Assembly (NCBI GenBank): GCA_905204385.1
Contig: CAJKZL010000193.1
Span: 1 to 6,382 of the forward strand
Reading direction: 5' to 3'
DNA length: 6,382 bases
Origin: an uncultured Odoribacter sp.
GTDB lineage: Bacteria; Bacteroidota; Bacteroidia; Bacteroidales; Marinifilaceae
In this document: piece after piece, positions 1-6,288 of the stretch
How positions within the stretch are numbered: position 1 is the stretch's first letter
Layout: the number at the start of each line of letters is the position of its first letter
Position numbers and translations under genes: made by a program
The notes under the pieces: generated by a model
Seen by the model: the letters and a program-made list of their open reading frames with translations, nothing else
What the model was told of the DNA's origin: nothing
The model's database searches: none

Positions 1-1
1 G

Positions 2-1621
2 ACTTTCCCTGCCGGAGACACCCTGGCTTTTCTAACCGTGGATTTGCTGGATAACGGCAAAGTGGAAACCGACCGCACTGTGGTGCTGAATATCACCGGG
101 GTGTATGACGGTCAGGTGGCTGCCGCCAAGACTTGCTCCTTGTATATTGTGAATAATGCTTTTGTGGAATTTCAGTATAAAAACCGGGAAACCTACGAGG
201 CTGCCGGAACTTATAAGATCCCTGTACTGGTTACCGGTGAATTGCGCGAGGCCACTACTTTTACCGTACGGGTGAAAGAAGGAGGAACGGCATTGGAAGG
301 GACTCATTTCGTCCTGCCTCAAACGGTGTTCACACTGGAGCCGGGTGCTACCTCGGCTGAAGTCGAAATCGAACTGATCGATGATACCGAAGCGAATGAG
401 GATCGTTGGTTCGACCTGGAAATTGTCAGTGTAACGGGTTCTAATGCAACTGTCGGAAAAAGCGTTTCCCTTTGCCGGGTAACGATCATCAGTGAGGAAG
501 TACTTAAGTCGGTATCTTTCGGAGCTGCAGAGTTTAGTGTAGAAGAAGGTCAGACTTTACAGATTCCTGTTAGATTGGACAAAGCTCCGGCTGCAGGCGA
601 GGCGGATGTAGAAGTGACGTTCAGCGTGAAAGTGGCTAATAGCACAGCTATTGAAGGAGAAGATTTTACCATAGAAGAAAAAACTTTACGTTTTGTGCCG
701 GGACAGATGGAAAATGAACTGGTGATTAAAACTATCGATAATGATCTGATCGATGCAAATAAAATCGTTGAATTGTCTTTCCGGGCAGCAGTAGGAGCAA
801 ATATCGGAATACCTGATATATGCCGGGTAACTATATTGAACAATGATTTACCAGCTTTTGAACAGGGTACTTATGAAATTGAAGAGGATCTGGGAGATTT
901 GGTTCTTCCGGTGGAGTTGCCTGCTGTACAACCTACAGATGCCCATTTAATTGTAAAAGTCATTGCCGGAGAAGCTGCCAAGGAAGGTAAACATTATACA
1001 TTGACGACTCTCGAAGTAGTTTTTCCTGCTGGGGAAACCAAAGGTGAAGTACATATAAATATAGGTCATGACCTGGAATGGACCTCTACTCCGGAGTTTA
1101 AAGTTTATGTAGAAGAAATAAACGGAGTTTTATTCGACGATAATGTTTGTTCTACAACCATTTCTTTATACCAGTGTATTTTCCGAAAAATGTTAGGAGA
1201 TTGGAGAGTTTCTTTTAAAAGTGCTATCGGAGCAGATGCTGCGACTGATGCATTTGTTTTAAATTTTACAGTTAAAACAGATAGTGATTTTAATAAGTTG
1301 ATTACGTGTAGCGGAAGTTGGGCAAAGAATACAACATGGCAGTTCACTTCTCATCTGGCTTTTGATCGGGAAACAAAGCAAATAGCTGCAATCACTAATG
1401 AGGTGGTTATGAGTCAAAGGCCCTTCGGAGATGCAAGTGATATCAAGTTTTATTCTTTTTCTAATCCGGCAGCCTTATCTTGGAATGCTGTCAACAGTTC
1501 AGATTATACTTCATTATCTTGGAATGGGTATTGGTCTGTTGGTATTTATGATCTTGGAACTAGCAATAAAACAGGCGACTGGATGCATTTTGAAAATGTG
1601 AAGATGGAAAAAATAAAATAA
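2..1621 (+). CDS. Calx-beta repeat surface protein with lipocalin-like C-terminal domain (5' end outside window)
   Basis: The frame is open from base 2 with no stop, and the first residues (TFPAGDTLAFLTV) read as the interior of a beta-sandwich repeat, so the GTG at 38 is not the true start and the gene is truncated by the window edge. Counting from base 2 (539 residues), one partial and three complete Calx-beta-like units are visible. Each closes with a strand containing a conserved cysteine (C45, C158, C274, C383; spacing 113, 116 and 109 residues). Acidic loops such as IDDTEANED and IDNDLIDANK sit where Calx-beta domains often bind calcium. Residues from about 395 to the end form a different domain beginning MLGDWRVSF and ending HFENVKMEKIK, resembling the lipocalin-like tails of Bacteroidetes surface proteins. 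Such proteins are usually exported lipoproteins used for adhesion or glycan binding; that role is inference, and the signal peptide is not in view. GC falls from 58% (61-120) to 28% (1261-1320), so the two halves may differ in origin. Confidence 0.85.
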   Translation, partial: TFPAGDTLAFLTVDLLDNGKVETDRTVVLNITGVYDGQVAAAKTCSLYIVNNAFVEFQYKNRETYEAAGTYKIPVLVTGELREATTFTVRVKEGGTALEGTHFVLPQTVFTLEPGATSAEVEIELIDDTEANEDRWFDLEIVSVTGSNATVGKSVSLCRVTIISEEVLKSVSFGAAEFSVEEGQTLQIPVRLDKAPAAGEADVEVTFSVKVANSTAIEGEDFTIEEKTLRFVPGQMENELVIKTIDNDLIDANKIVELSFRAAVGANIGIPDICRVTILNNDLPAFEQGTYEIEEDLGDLVLPVELPAVQPTDAHLIVKVIAGEAAKEGKHYTLTTLEVVFPAGETKGEVHINIGHDLEWTSTPEFKVYVEEINGVLFDDNVCSTTISLYQCIFRKMLGDWRVSFKSAIGADAATDAFVLNFTVKTDSDFNKLITCSGSWAKNTTWQFTSHLAFDRETKQIAAITNEVVMSQRPFGDASDIKFYSFSNPAALSWNAVNSSDYTSLSWNGYWSVGIYDLGTSNKTGDWMHFENVKMEKIK

Positions 1622-1668
1622 TTTTTCGGCCATATTTGATTAAAAGATAAAAGGTTTTTAATAAAGTA

Positions 1669-1700
1669 TACCCCAAAATGAAAGTAATCTTTTTGGGGTA
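1669..1700. terminator. Terminator-like hairpin after the Calx-beta gene
   Basis: A perfect 10-bp inverted repeat (TACCCCAAAA / TTTTGGGGTA) encloses a 12-base loop and starts 47 bases after the stop codon of the Calx-beta gene. The position fits transcript termination or 3'-end protection. The stem has only four G-C pairs and no run of T follows on either strand, so a standard intrinsic terminator is uncertain. Confidence 0.4.
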
Positions 1701-1727
1701 ACTCTAAAACAATGTGAATAGATATAA

Positions 1728-1826
1728 AGGAGGTTATGTTATTTAGATTGCATAAGAGTCGATGATAATAGCTGGGCTGGACAAGCTGCCTGGCATTTGA
1801 ACAATGTGAAGATGATCCGGCAATAA
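1728..1826 (+). pseudogene. Orphan C-terminal remnant of a second lipocalin-tailed protein
   Basis: After a stop at 1725-1727 the frame is open to the TAA at 1824-1826 and ends DNSWAGQAAWHLNNVKMIRQ. This resembles the last residues of the upstream protein (WMHFENVKM followed by a short basic tail): HLNNVKM aligns with HFENVKM, and 18 of 21 bases match between 1794-1814 and 1586-1606. In both cases a stop follows within a few residues. There is no start codon in this frame before residue 27 of 32 and no N-terminal domain, so it cannot be a functional gene. It is best read as the surviving 3' end of a paralogue of the upstream gene, or as an alternative tail displaced by recombination. The homology is clear only over the last 8 to 20 residues; the 5' limit given is just the limit of the open frame. 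An AAAGGAGG at 1727-1733 looks like a ribosome site, but it precedes only a 9-codon frame. Confidence 0.6.
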
Positions 1827-1863
1827 TATTGGTCCGAATTATTTGAACGCAGGGCATTTAGAT

Positions 1864-1919
1864 TGACATCCCGCGCAGAAACTTTCCTCCTTTACGAAAA
1901 GTTTTGGCGCGGGATGTTG
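1864..1919. repeat. Long GC-rich hairpin upstream of the MG2-family gene
   Basis: Eleven perfect base pairs join 1866-1876 (ACATCCCGCGC) with 1907-1917, and two G-T pairs can extend the base. After one A/G mismatch, a second helix of eight pairs (1878-1885 with 1898-1905, one G-T) leaves a 12-base loop. It lies about 60 bases before the ATG of the MG2-family gene and 38 bases after the coding remnant. No T-run follows on either strand. It could end transcription from the left, protect an mRNA end, be a leader structure for the next gene, or be a relic of a mobile element. Confidence 0.6.
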
Positions 1920-1980
1920 TCATTATATATGGAAAGCTTTTTAGGATTTATCCTTATTTTATAAATATAACTTGAAGACG

Positions 1981-4668
1981 ATGCGGTTGCTTATGTTACT
2001 ATATTTGCTTTTTTCGGGAGTCTTTGGCAATGCTCAGCCTCCCGGGGCGGAAGTCGTTTTCCGGGAGCGTTTCTCTTTGTTGCGTCAAAACAGTTTTCAG
2101 GAGAAAGTGTATTTGCATACGGACCGCTCGCATTATGTGGCGGGGGAATACATCTGGTTCAGGGCTTTCCGCACGGATGCGGCGACACATCAGCCGGCTT
2201 TGTACAGTCGTTTTGTTTACGTGGAATTGTATGATGCGCGCGACCGCCTGGTGAATCGCATCAAGGTGATGGAGCGGGAAGGGGTCTTTGCCGGCAGTTT
2301 TCCTCTGGACCCCTATTTGCCGACGGGGCGTTATACCTTGCGGGCCTATACGTATTGGATGCAGAATTTCGATGAAGCTTTTTATTTCCGGAAAGAGATT
2401 ACGGTTGAGAATCTCCGTTCGGGAGTGGTAAGGCATGAAGTAGTGTGGGATACCACTTCGACGGGAGATTGGCGGGCTGCTGTCCGTTTTCTCCCGATAG
2501 ACGGAAAGGCCTATCCGAAGTTGTTTGTGGATTGCCGCCAGTATCAGGGGCAGCGGGAAGTCCGGCGGGCTGTGCATCGTTCCGACCCGGAGGGGCTGAT
2601 CGAGTTTCGCTTACGTCGTCAGGACAGCGTCACCGGCCTCCGTTTACAGTTTCTCGACAAAAAGCCTTTTGAGTATCAGTTGGTGTTGCAGGTTCCGGTG
2701 AGGGCCTTGCCGGAGGATACGGATGTCCGTTTTTTCCCGGAAGGGGGCGATTTACTCGAAAACGTATCTTCGCGGGTGGGCTTTAAAGCTGTGGGTCCTG
2801 ATGGTTATGGGGTAGATGTTTCCGGCGAGGTTTTCCGGGAGGATGGTGTTGTGGTGGGCTCTTTCCTTTCTGCGCACCTTGGTATGGGGCGTTTTAGCCT
2901 GGTTCCCGAGCCCGGTCGGCGTTACTACACCGAGGTACATCTTCCCGGCGGTGGGACGAAGCGCATCGATTTGCCGGAAGTGAAGCGTGAGGGGGTTGTC
3001 CTGCATGCCGAAACGGTGGACAGCGCGCTGTGTTATACCTGCTTTTCGACTCCGGGGTATTTGTCGGAGCGGGAGTTGTTCCTGCTGGTGCATAGCCGGG
3101 GCGTCCTCCTTTCGGTGATGCGTGTGGAAGAAGGATGGCGGGGAATGCTTCCCCTGAAGGCTTTGCCGGCAGGGATCGTACACGGAGTGCTGGCCGATGC
3201 TTCGGGCCGGATTTACAGCAGCCGCTTGTCCTTTGTGTATCCGTCGGAGGAAAAATCGGTCTCCCTTGCTGTAGACCGTTCGGATTACGGAAAGCGCGAC
3301 AGCGTACAACTGTCGCTTTGCTGGGATGGTCCAGATAGTCTGAGTTGCTGCCTGTCGGTAACGGATTCGGCCTTGGTGGCGCGGGCACGGTGGGGGAGTG
3401 ACATCGTGAATTATTTTCTGTTGGATTCGGATCTGAGGGGATATGTGGAAAATCCAGGCTGGTATTTCGATCCCCGGGTCCGGCAGCTTCACCGCGAACG
3501 TATGCTGGACATTTTGTTGTCCACCCAGGGCTGGGAGCGTTTTGACGTCGGCCGGATATGCCGGAATGAGCGGGATACGCTGCCTTTTTTCCTGGAACTT
3601 GCACAGGGTTTTTCCGGCCGTGTCCGGAACTTCTGGGGTAAAAACCTGAAGGATGGAATGTTGTGTGTACTGGCCCCCCGAATAGGCTATCTGGAACGTA
3701 TTTTACCGGATAGTAACGGTTATTTTTCTTTTAATCTTTCTTACCCCGACAGTACTGAATTTATTTTTCAGGCTTTTAATTCCCGTAAGCGTAAATGGGC
3801 AGAACTTGAAATTCATCCGGATTCCTTGCGGGAACTGATGGGTGGTTTGCAACGGCCTTTGGTGTGGAAACCCGGCATAACGGAGGAATTGGATACGCTG
3901 CGTCCTGAAAGGGTGAAGACGTTGGGCTATTTTTATGAAAACGGACGTAAGATTTACCGGTTGGAAGAAGCCGTTGTAGCAGGCAAGCGAAATCGTGCTT
4001 CCTATGAGTATATCGCTGAACAGATTTTGGAGGCGCGTGACCTGAAGGAAGAAAAGTTTAAAACAATACTCGATTGGGTCCTGACTATCCCGGGGGTCCA
4101 TGTTGTGTCGGACGGAGTCCGAAGGATCGTTTATAAGAGTAATCCATTGAAATGGAACTACAATTTGTCGTGGAGCCTGAAGGGCCTGGATTCTTACCGC
4201 TTAAAACCTGCAAGCGGGCAACCTAAGGAAATGCAACCGGATTGGTTCGGTGTTATGCAATCGTTGACCATCGATAAGGTGGCCCGGTTGGCGTATGTTG
4301 TAGAGACGATTAAAGCTGGCAGAAAGTTTGAAGATATAATGATAATAATTATAGAATTAAAAGAGGGTGCTGGTTTTGATGACGGTTTGAAGGGGCTTGA
4401 TTTTTGCCGCTTTACTTCCTTAGGTTACCATAAACCGGCGGAGTTTTACGTTCCGCGCTACGAGGTGGAAGAAGAACGCCGTAATCCCGAACCGGACGAA
4501 CGTCCGACTCTTTATTGGAATCCGGACGTACGGTTGGAAAAGGGAAAGGCAGAAACGCTCCGCTTTTTTACCACCGACCTGGAAGGACCTTTTACAGTGA
4601 CGGTGGAAGGCATAACCCCGGAGGGAAAAGTGGTGAGATCGGTTTTGAATATAAAAAATAACCGGTAA
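1981..4668 (+). CDS. MG2-domain protein with carboxypeptidase-regulatory-like and degenerate TonB-plug-like domains
   Basis: The protein has 895 residues from ATG 1981. A TTG at 1972 would add three residues (MKT), but ATG is preferred because TTG starts are rare in Bacteroidetes. Residues 1-18 form a signal peptide (hydrophobic run, then GNA before Q19). An alpha-2-macroglobulin MG2-like region follows, with EKVYLHTDRSHYVAGEYIWF at 41-60 and YLPTGRYTLRAYTYWM at about 112-127. The middle carries family hallmarks: a LSVTD strand and STQGWERF at 514-521. Residues about 541-610 resemble a carboxypeptidase-regulatory-like beta-sandwich, and about 675-797 a TonB-receptor plug with an IPGVHV segment. 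The C-terminal 55 residues (TLYWNPDVRLEKGKAETLRF, then EGITPEGKV) form another macroglobulin-like strand set. No CxEQ thioester is visible, so covalent trapping is unlikely. The plug lacks the usual glycine-rich GANGVI-type motif; IMIIIIELKEG stands in its place, in an AT-rich patch. The protein is probably periplasmic or outer-membrane associated. Its biochemical role is unknown. It may share a transcript with the downstream lipoprotein gene. Confidence 0.88.
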   Translation: MRLLMLLYLLFSGVFGNAQPPGAEVVFRERFSLLRQNSFQEKVYLHTDRSHYVAGEYIWFRAFRTDAATHQPALYSRFVYVELYDARDRLVNRIKVMEREGVFAGSFPLDPYLPTGRYTLRAYTYWMQNFDEAFYFRKEITVENLRSGVVRHEVVWDTTSTGDWRAAVRFLPIDGKAYPKLFVDCRQYQGQREVRRAVHRSDPEGLIEFRLRRQDSVTGLRLQFLDKKPFEYQLVLQVPVRALPEDTDVRFFPEGGDLLENVSSRVGFKAVGPDGYGVDVSGEVFREDGVVVGSFLSAHLGMGRFSLVPEPGRRYYTEVHLPGGGTKRIDLPEVKREGVVLHAETVDSALCYTCFSTPGYLSERELFLLVHSRGVLLSVMRVEEGWRGMLPLKALPAGIVHGVLADASGRIYSSRLSFVYPSEEKSVSLAVDRSDYGKRDSVQLSLCWDGPDSLSCCLSVTDSALVARARWGSDIVNYFLLDSDLRGYVENPGWYFDPRVRQLHRERMLDILLSTQGWERFDVGRICRNERDTLPFFLELAQGFSGRVRNFWGKNLKDGMLCVLAPRIGYLERILPDSNGYFSFNLSYPDSTEFIFQAFNSRKRKWAELEIHPDSLRELMGGLQRPLVWKPGITEELDTLRPERVKTLGYFYENGRKIYRLEEAVVAGKRNRASYEYIAEQILEARDLKEEKFKTILDWVLTIPGVHVVSDGVRRIVYKSNPLKWNYNLSWSLKGLDSYRLKPASGQPKEMQPDWFGVMQSLTIDKVARLAYVVETIKAGRKFEDIMIIIIELKEGAGFDDGLKGLDFCRFTSLGYHKPAEFYVPRYEVEEERRNPEPDERPTLYWNPDVRLEKGKAETLRFFTTDLEGPFTVTVEGITPEGKVVRSVLNIKNNR

Positions 4669-4742
4669 GCTTGTTCGGTGCATTTGTTGCCTGAACCGCA
4701 ATCGGTTGTAAGTGAGATAAAATAATGTTAAATTTAAAATGA

Positions 4743-5264
4743 ATGATTATGAAGACTTTATTATCTATGATCGGCATTACCACTATGTTGGTTGGATTCT
4801 GTGTAATGATCGGGTGTGCTAGTATTGACCAGGAAGTGTTGAATGAAAATCCGGAAATTACAGTTGTGAATGGGAATATGGTAGAGGCTTTAACTGACAT
4901 TACGCCTGTTAATCCTGATACTACTTCATGGATTGATCAATTTACTTGTCCGGAATGTAAGGGATTTAAAGGGAAGTGTGGATGTCAAATTTGTCCGGAT
5001 TGCGGTAAGTCTCCGTCTGGATGTGATTGTTTTGTTTGTCGTGATTGCGGATATCTACCGACATCATGCATTTGCTCTGGAATGTGTCCTTGGTGTGGCC
5101 GTCCCGATACTGATTGCTCTTGTTCAAAGTGTCATATCTGTTTATTAGAAAAACCTTGTTGTCGGTGTCATACTCCAATAATGGTTGCATGTAAGTATAA
5201 AAATCCAAAATGTAGCGGCGGAGATCCCTGTAGTTGTGAATTGGGTTCGGTTACTTCTGAATAA
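4743..5264 (+). CDS. Cysteine-rich lipoprotein with five tandem CxxC-x6-CxC units
   Basis: The gene encodes 173 residues from ATG 4743; ATG 4749 (MKTLLSMIG) is an equally good start and only shortens the signal peptide by two. A hydrophobic segment ends in VMIGC, a lipobox, giving acylated C25 followed by ASIDQEV. Residues 26-68 look like a flexible linker rich in N, D and T. From C69, five consecutive units of 15 or 16 residues follow C-x2-C-x6-C-x-C (first cysteines at 69, 84, 99, 115 and 130; the fifth is C-x2-C-x5-CC-x-C). The second and fourth units have G after the second cysteine (CPDCG, CPWCG), like zinc-knuckle turns. C150, C157, C163 and C165 form an incomplete tail unit. Four cysteines per unit suggest one metal site each (zinc or similar); tandem disulfide loops are the main alternative in an oxidising compartment. 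It lies 74 bases after the MG2-family gene, possibly in the same operon, and is less GC-rich than that gene. I do not recognise the family; metal binding is inference. Confidence 0.8.
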   Translation: MIMKTLLSMIGITTMLVGFCVMIGCASIDQEVLNENPEITVVNGNMVEALTDITPVNPDTTSWIDQFTCPECKGFKGKCGCQICPDCGKSPSGCDCFVCRDCGYLPTSCICSGMCPWCGRPDTDCSCSKCHICLLEKPCCRCHTPIMVACKYKNPKCSGGDPCSCELGSVTSE

Positions 5265-5269
5265 ACGGA

Positions 5270-5296
5270 AAGGATGCTTGAAAATCCTTGATTTTT
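5270..5296 (+). terminator. Weak intrinsic terminator after the cysteine-rich lipoprotein
   Basis: A 6-bp stem AAGGAT/ATCCTT (5270-5275 with 5284-5289) with an 8-base loop is followed at once by GATTTTTATT. It begins six bases after the stop codon. The T-tract and position fit an intrinsic terminator, but the stem has only two G-C pairs, so efficiency may be low. Confidence 0.45.
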
Positions 5297-5318
5297 ATTA
5301 TTTATGTAAGGGCATTAT

Positions 5319-5479
5319 ATGCTCAGTCTCCCGGGAACAAAAAAGGTTTTCCGGGAGCGTTTCTCCCTGATGCGTCAAAGTAGTTTTCAGGAGAAATTGT
5401 ATTTGCACACCTATTTGCCGGCGGGGCATTACACTTTGCGGGCCTATTTTTCTGGATACATAATTCCGATGACGCTTTT
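5319..5479 (+). pseudogene. Decayed 5' fragment of a second MG2-family gene
   Basis: Bases 5351-5410 match 2061-2120 of the full-length gene at 53 of 60 positions, and 5411-5447 match 2313-2349 at 33 of 37. The two blocks are adjacent here but 192 bases apart in the intact gene, so 64 codons (most of the MG2-like domain) have been removed in frame. Homology also covers the signal-peptide end (ATGCTCAG) and, after a one-base deletion, continues out of phase as WIHNSDDAF against WMQNFDEAF. A further one-base insertion lies near 5340, before the VFRER motif. Recognisable homology stops near 5479. A 65-codon frame (5319-5516) remains open by chance but holds only 22 + 10 family residues and an unrelated tail. 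Several differences from the intact gene are silent, so this looks like a diverged paralogue that later decayed, not a recent copy. It lies in the same orientation as the intact gene. Confidence 0.85.
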
Positions 5480-5531
5480 GGGATCGAGGGGACAGAAAAG
5501 AACGGTGCAACGGTAATAGTTTCCTTAGTTG

Positions 5532-5632
5532 GGTCGGTGTACTTTTATAACGCTTGAATGGAAACTATTGCGACCCGGGGATAAAAAGAGCGATCTATGT
5601 TTTCATCCGAAGCCTACAAAAGTACACCGACC
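5532..5632. repeat. 101-base imperfect palindrome with 15-bp perfect outer arms
   Basis: GGTCGGTGTACTTTT (5532-5546) is the exact reverse complement of 5618-5632. Pairing resumes inward to 5565/5599 with three mismatches, two single-base bulges and one G-T pair, including the 8-bp helix 5558-5565 with 5599-5606. About 31 pairs form in total, around a 33-base apical loop. The palindrome begins about 50 bases after the pseudogene homology ends and stops seven bases before the stop codon of the convergent DUF3332 gene. It may act as a two-way terminator or 3'-end structure, though no T-run abuts the stem. A small MITE-like element or an invertible segment are alternatives; I see no good Bacteroides-type promoter inside it. 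Confidence 0.7.
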
Positions 5633-5639
5633 TGAATTT

Positions 5640-6077
5640 TCATTCCTGTACTGCCATTACTTTCACTTCTCCATCCATCTGATACCAGCGGTTTTCTTCG
5701 GGGAAATATTTGAAATTCACCTTTTCGTCGGAATCTTTCAGGGCTACGGTCATGGAGTTTTTGCTGGTCACAATTTTATACATTCTTCCCTGATGCATAA
5801 AATCGATTTCTTCCGTTTCGCCTTCCTTCAAGGAAACCGGGTTACGACCTCCCCACCATTCGATAGAGTTCAGTACCAAACCGTCGCTCAAAAGACAAAC
5901 TTCGTAAGCGGGAATAATACACATGGCGAGAAATACCAGTTCATTGACAAATTTCTTTTGCGATACCTGTCCATTCCAGTTGTGTAATTTATTGGTCAAG
6001 CGGAAAGGACCATAACAGGATGCCGTGGTTGCAACTACCAATAATACGGTAATCGCTTTAATCATTGTGTTTTTCAT
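5640..6077 (-). CDS. DUF3332 family lipoprotein
   Basis: The protein has 145 residues from the ATG at 6077-6075. An in-frame ATG at 6104 would prepend MFHKLDLKK, which makes a poor signal-peptide start, and a third ATG lies at 6065. The signal peptide MKNTMIKAITVLLVVATTAS precedes C21, with a relaxed lipobox (TASC). The mature part opens YGPFRLTNKLHNWNGQ and continues KFVNELVFLAMCIIPAYEV, then LVLNSIEWWGGRNPV; these blocks are characteristic of DUF3332 proteins common in Bacteroidetes and proteobacteria. The central stretch is hydrophobic and may be a membrane segment. The C-terminal half is a beta-rich domain ending EVKVMAVQE. Length agrees with the family as I remember it. The function of the family is not established. 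It is convergent with the plus-strand genes, from which it is separated by the long palindrome, and so is a separate transcription unit. Confidence 0.9.
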   Translation of the reverse strand: MKNTMIKAITVLLVVATTASCYGPFRLTNKLHNWNGQVSQKKFVNELVFLAMCIIPAYEVCLLSDGLVLNSIEWWGGRNPVSLKEGETEEIDFMHQGRMYKIVTSKNSMTVALKDSDEKVNFKYFPEENRWYQMDGEVKVMAVQE

Positions 6078-6101
6078 TTTCTTTAAATCTAATTTATGAA
6101 A

Positions 6102-6148
6102 CAATCATTATACCTTCTTTGACAGAGTCAATCATCTCATTATACCTG
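6102..6148 (-). promoter_or_regulatory. Putative promoter/operator of the DUF3332 gene
   Basis: Read on the minus strand, AGGTATAATGA occurs twice (6147-6137 and 6115-6105), 32 bases apart. A perfect 5-bp dyad, TTGAC-N3-GTCAA (6119-6131), sits between the copies. The proximal copy lies 28 bases from the ATG. The repeated TATAAT and the dyad suggest a promoter with an operator. However, TTGACT to TATAAT spacing is only 13 bases, and the Bacteroides -7 consensus TAnnTTTG is not matched, so the exact promoter is not called. Confidence 0.35.
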
Positions 6149-6288
6149 AAAAATCGGTAAATGTTGTGTTTTACAAAAGATTTTGCATTCGGGGAATTAT
6201 TTTAACGAACCGCTCCGTTTCTTAGATTTGCCGGGCAAGTTAAGCTGTTTCCGGTTGAGGGGTTGTGTATACTTTTCCCGGTAGTGAG

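Noticed and set aside
1736..1765. Strong Shine-Dalgarno-like AAAGGAGG followed by an ATG frame of nine codons
   Set aside because: The spacing to the ATG is only two bases, the frame stops after nine codons, and Bacteroidetes rarely rely on such sites.
2752..3604. Long open frames on the minus strand inside the MG2-family gene (236 and 246 codons)
   Set aside because: They are antisense shadows of a GC-rich gene, have no domain-like sequence, and overlap each other as well as the well-supported plus-strand protein.
4706..4736. TTG-N20-TAAATTTA resembling a Bacteroides promoter before the cysteine-rich gene
   Set aside because: Transcription would start at about the start codon itself, leaving no leader, and the AT-rich stretch makes the match weak.
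5319..5516. A 65-codon open frame that could be called as a small protein
   Set aside because: Its content is a fused and frameshifted piece of the MG2-family gene; the first nine and last roughly 20 codons are out of the family frame or unrelated.
5547..5617. Phase-variable invertible promoter between the 15-bp repeats
   Set aside because: The segment lacks a convincing TTG / TAnnTTTG pair in either orientation, and no recombinase gene is in the window; kept only as an alternative for the palindrome.
5529..5987. A 152-codon plus-strand frame over the DUF3332 gene
   Set aside because: It is antisense to a clearly recognised family member and crosses the palindrome; its composition is not protein-like.
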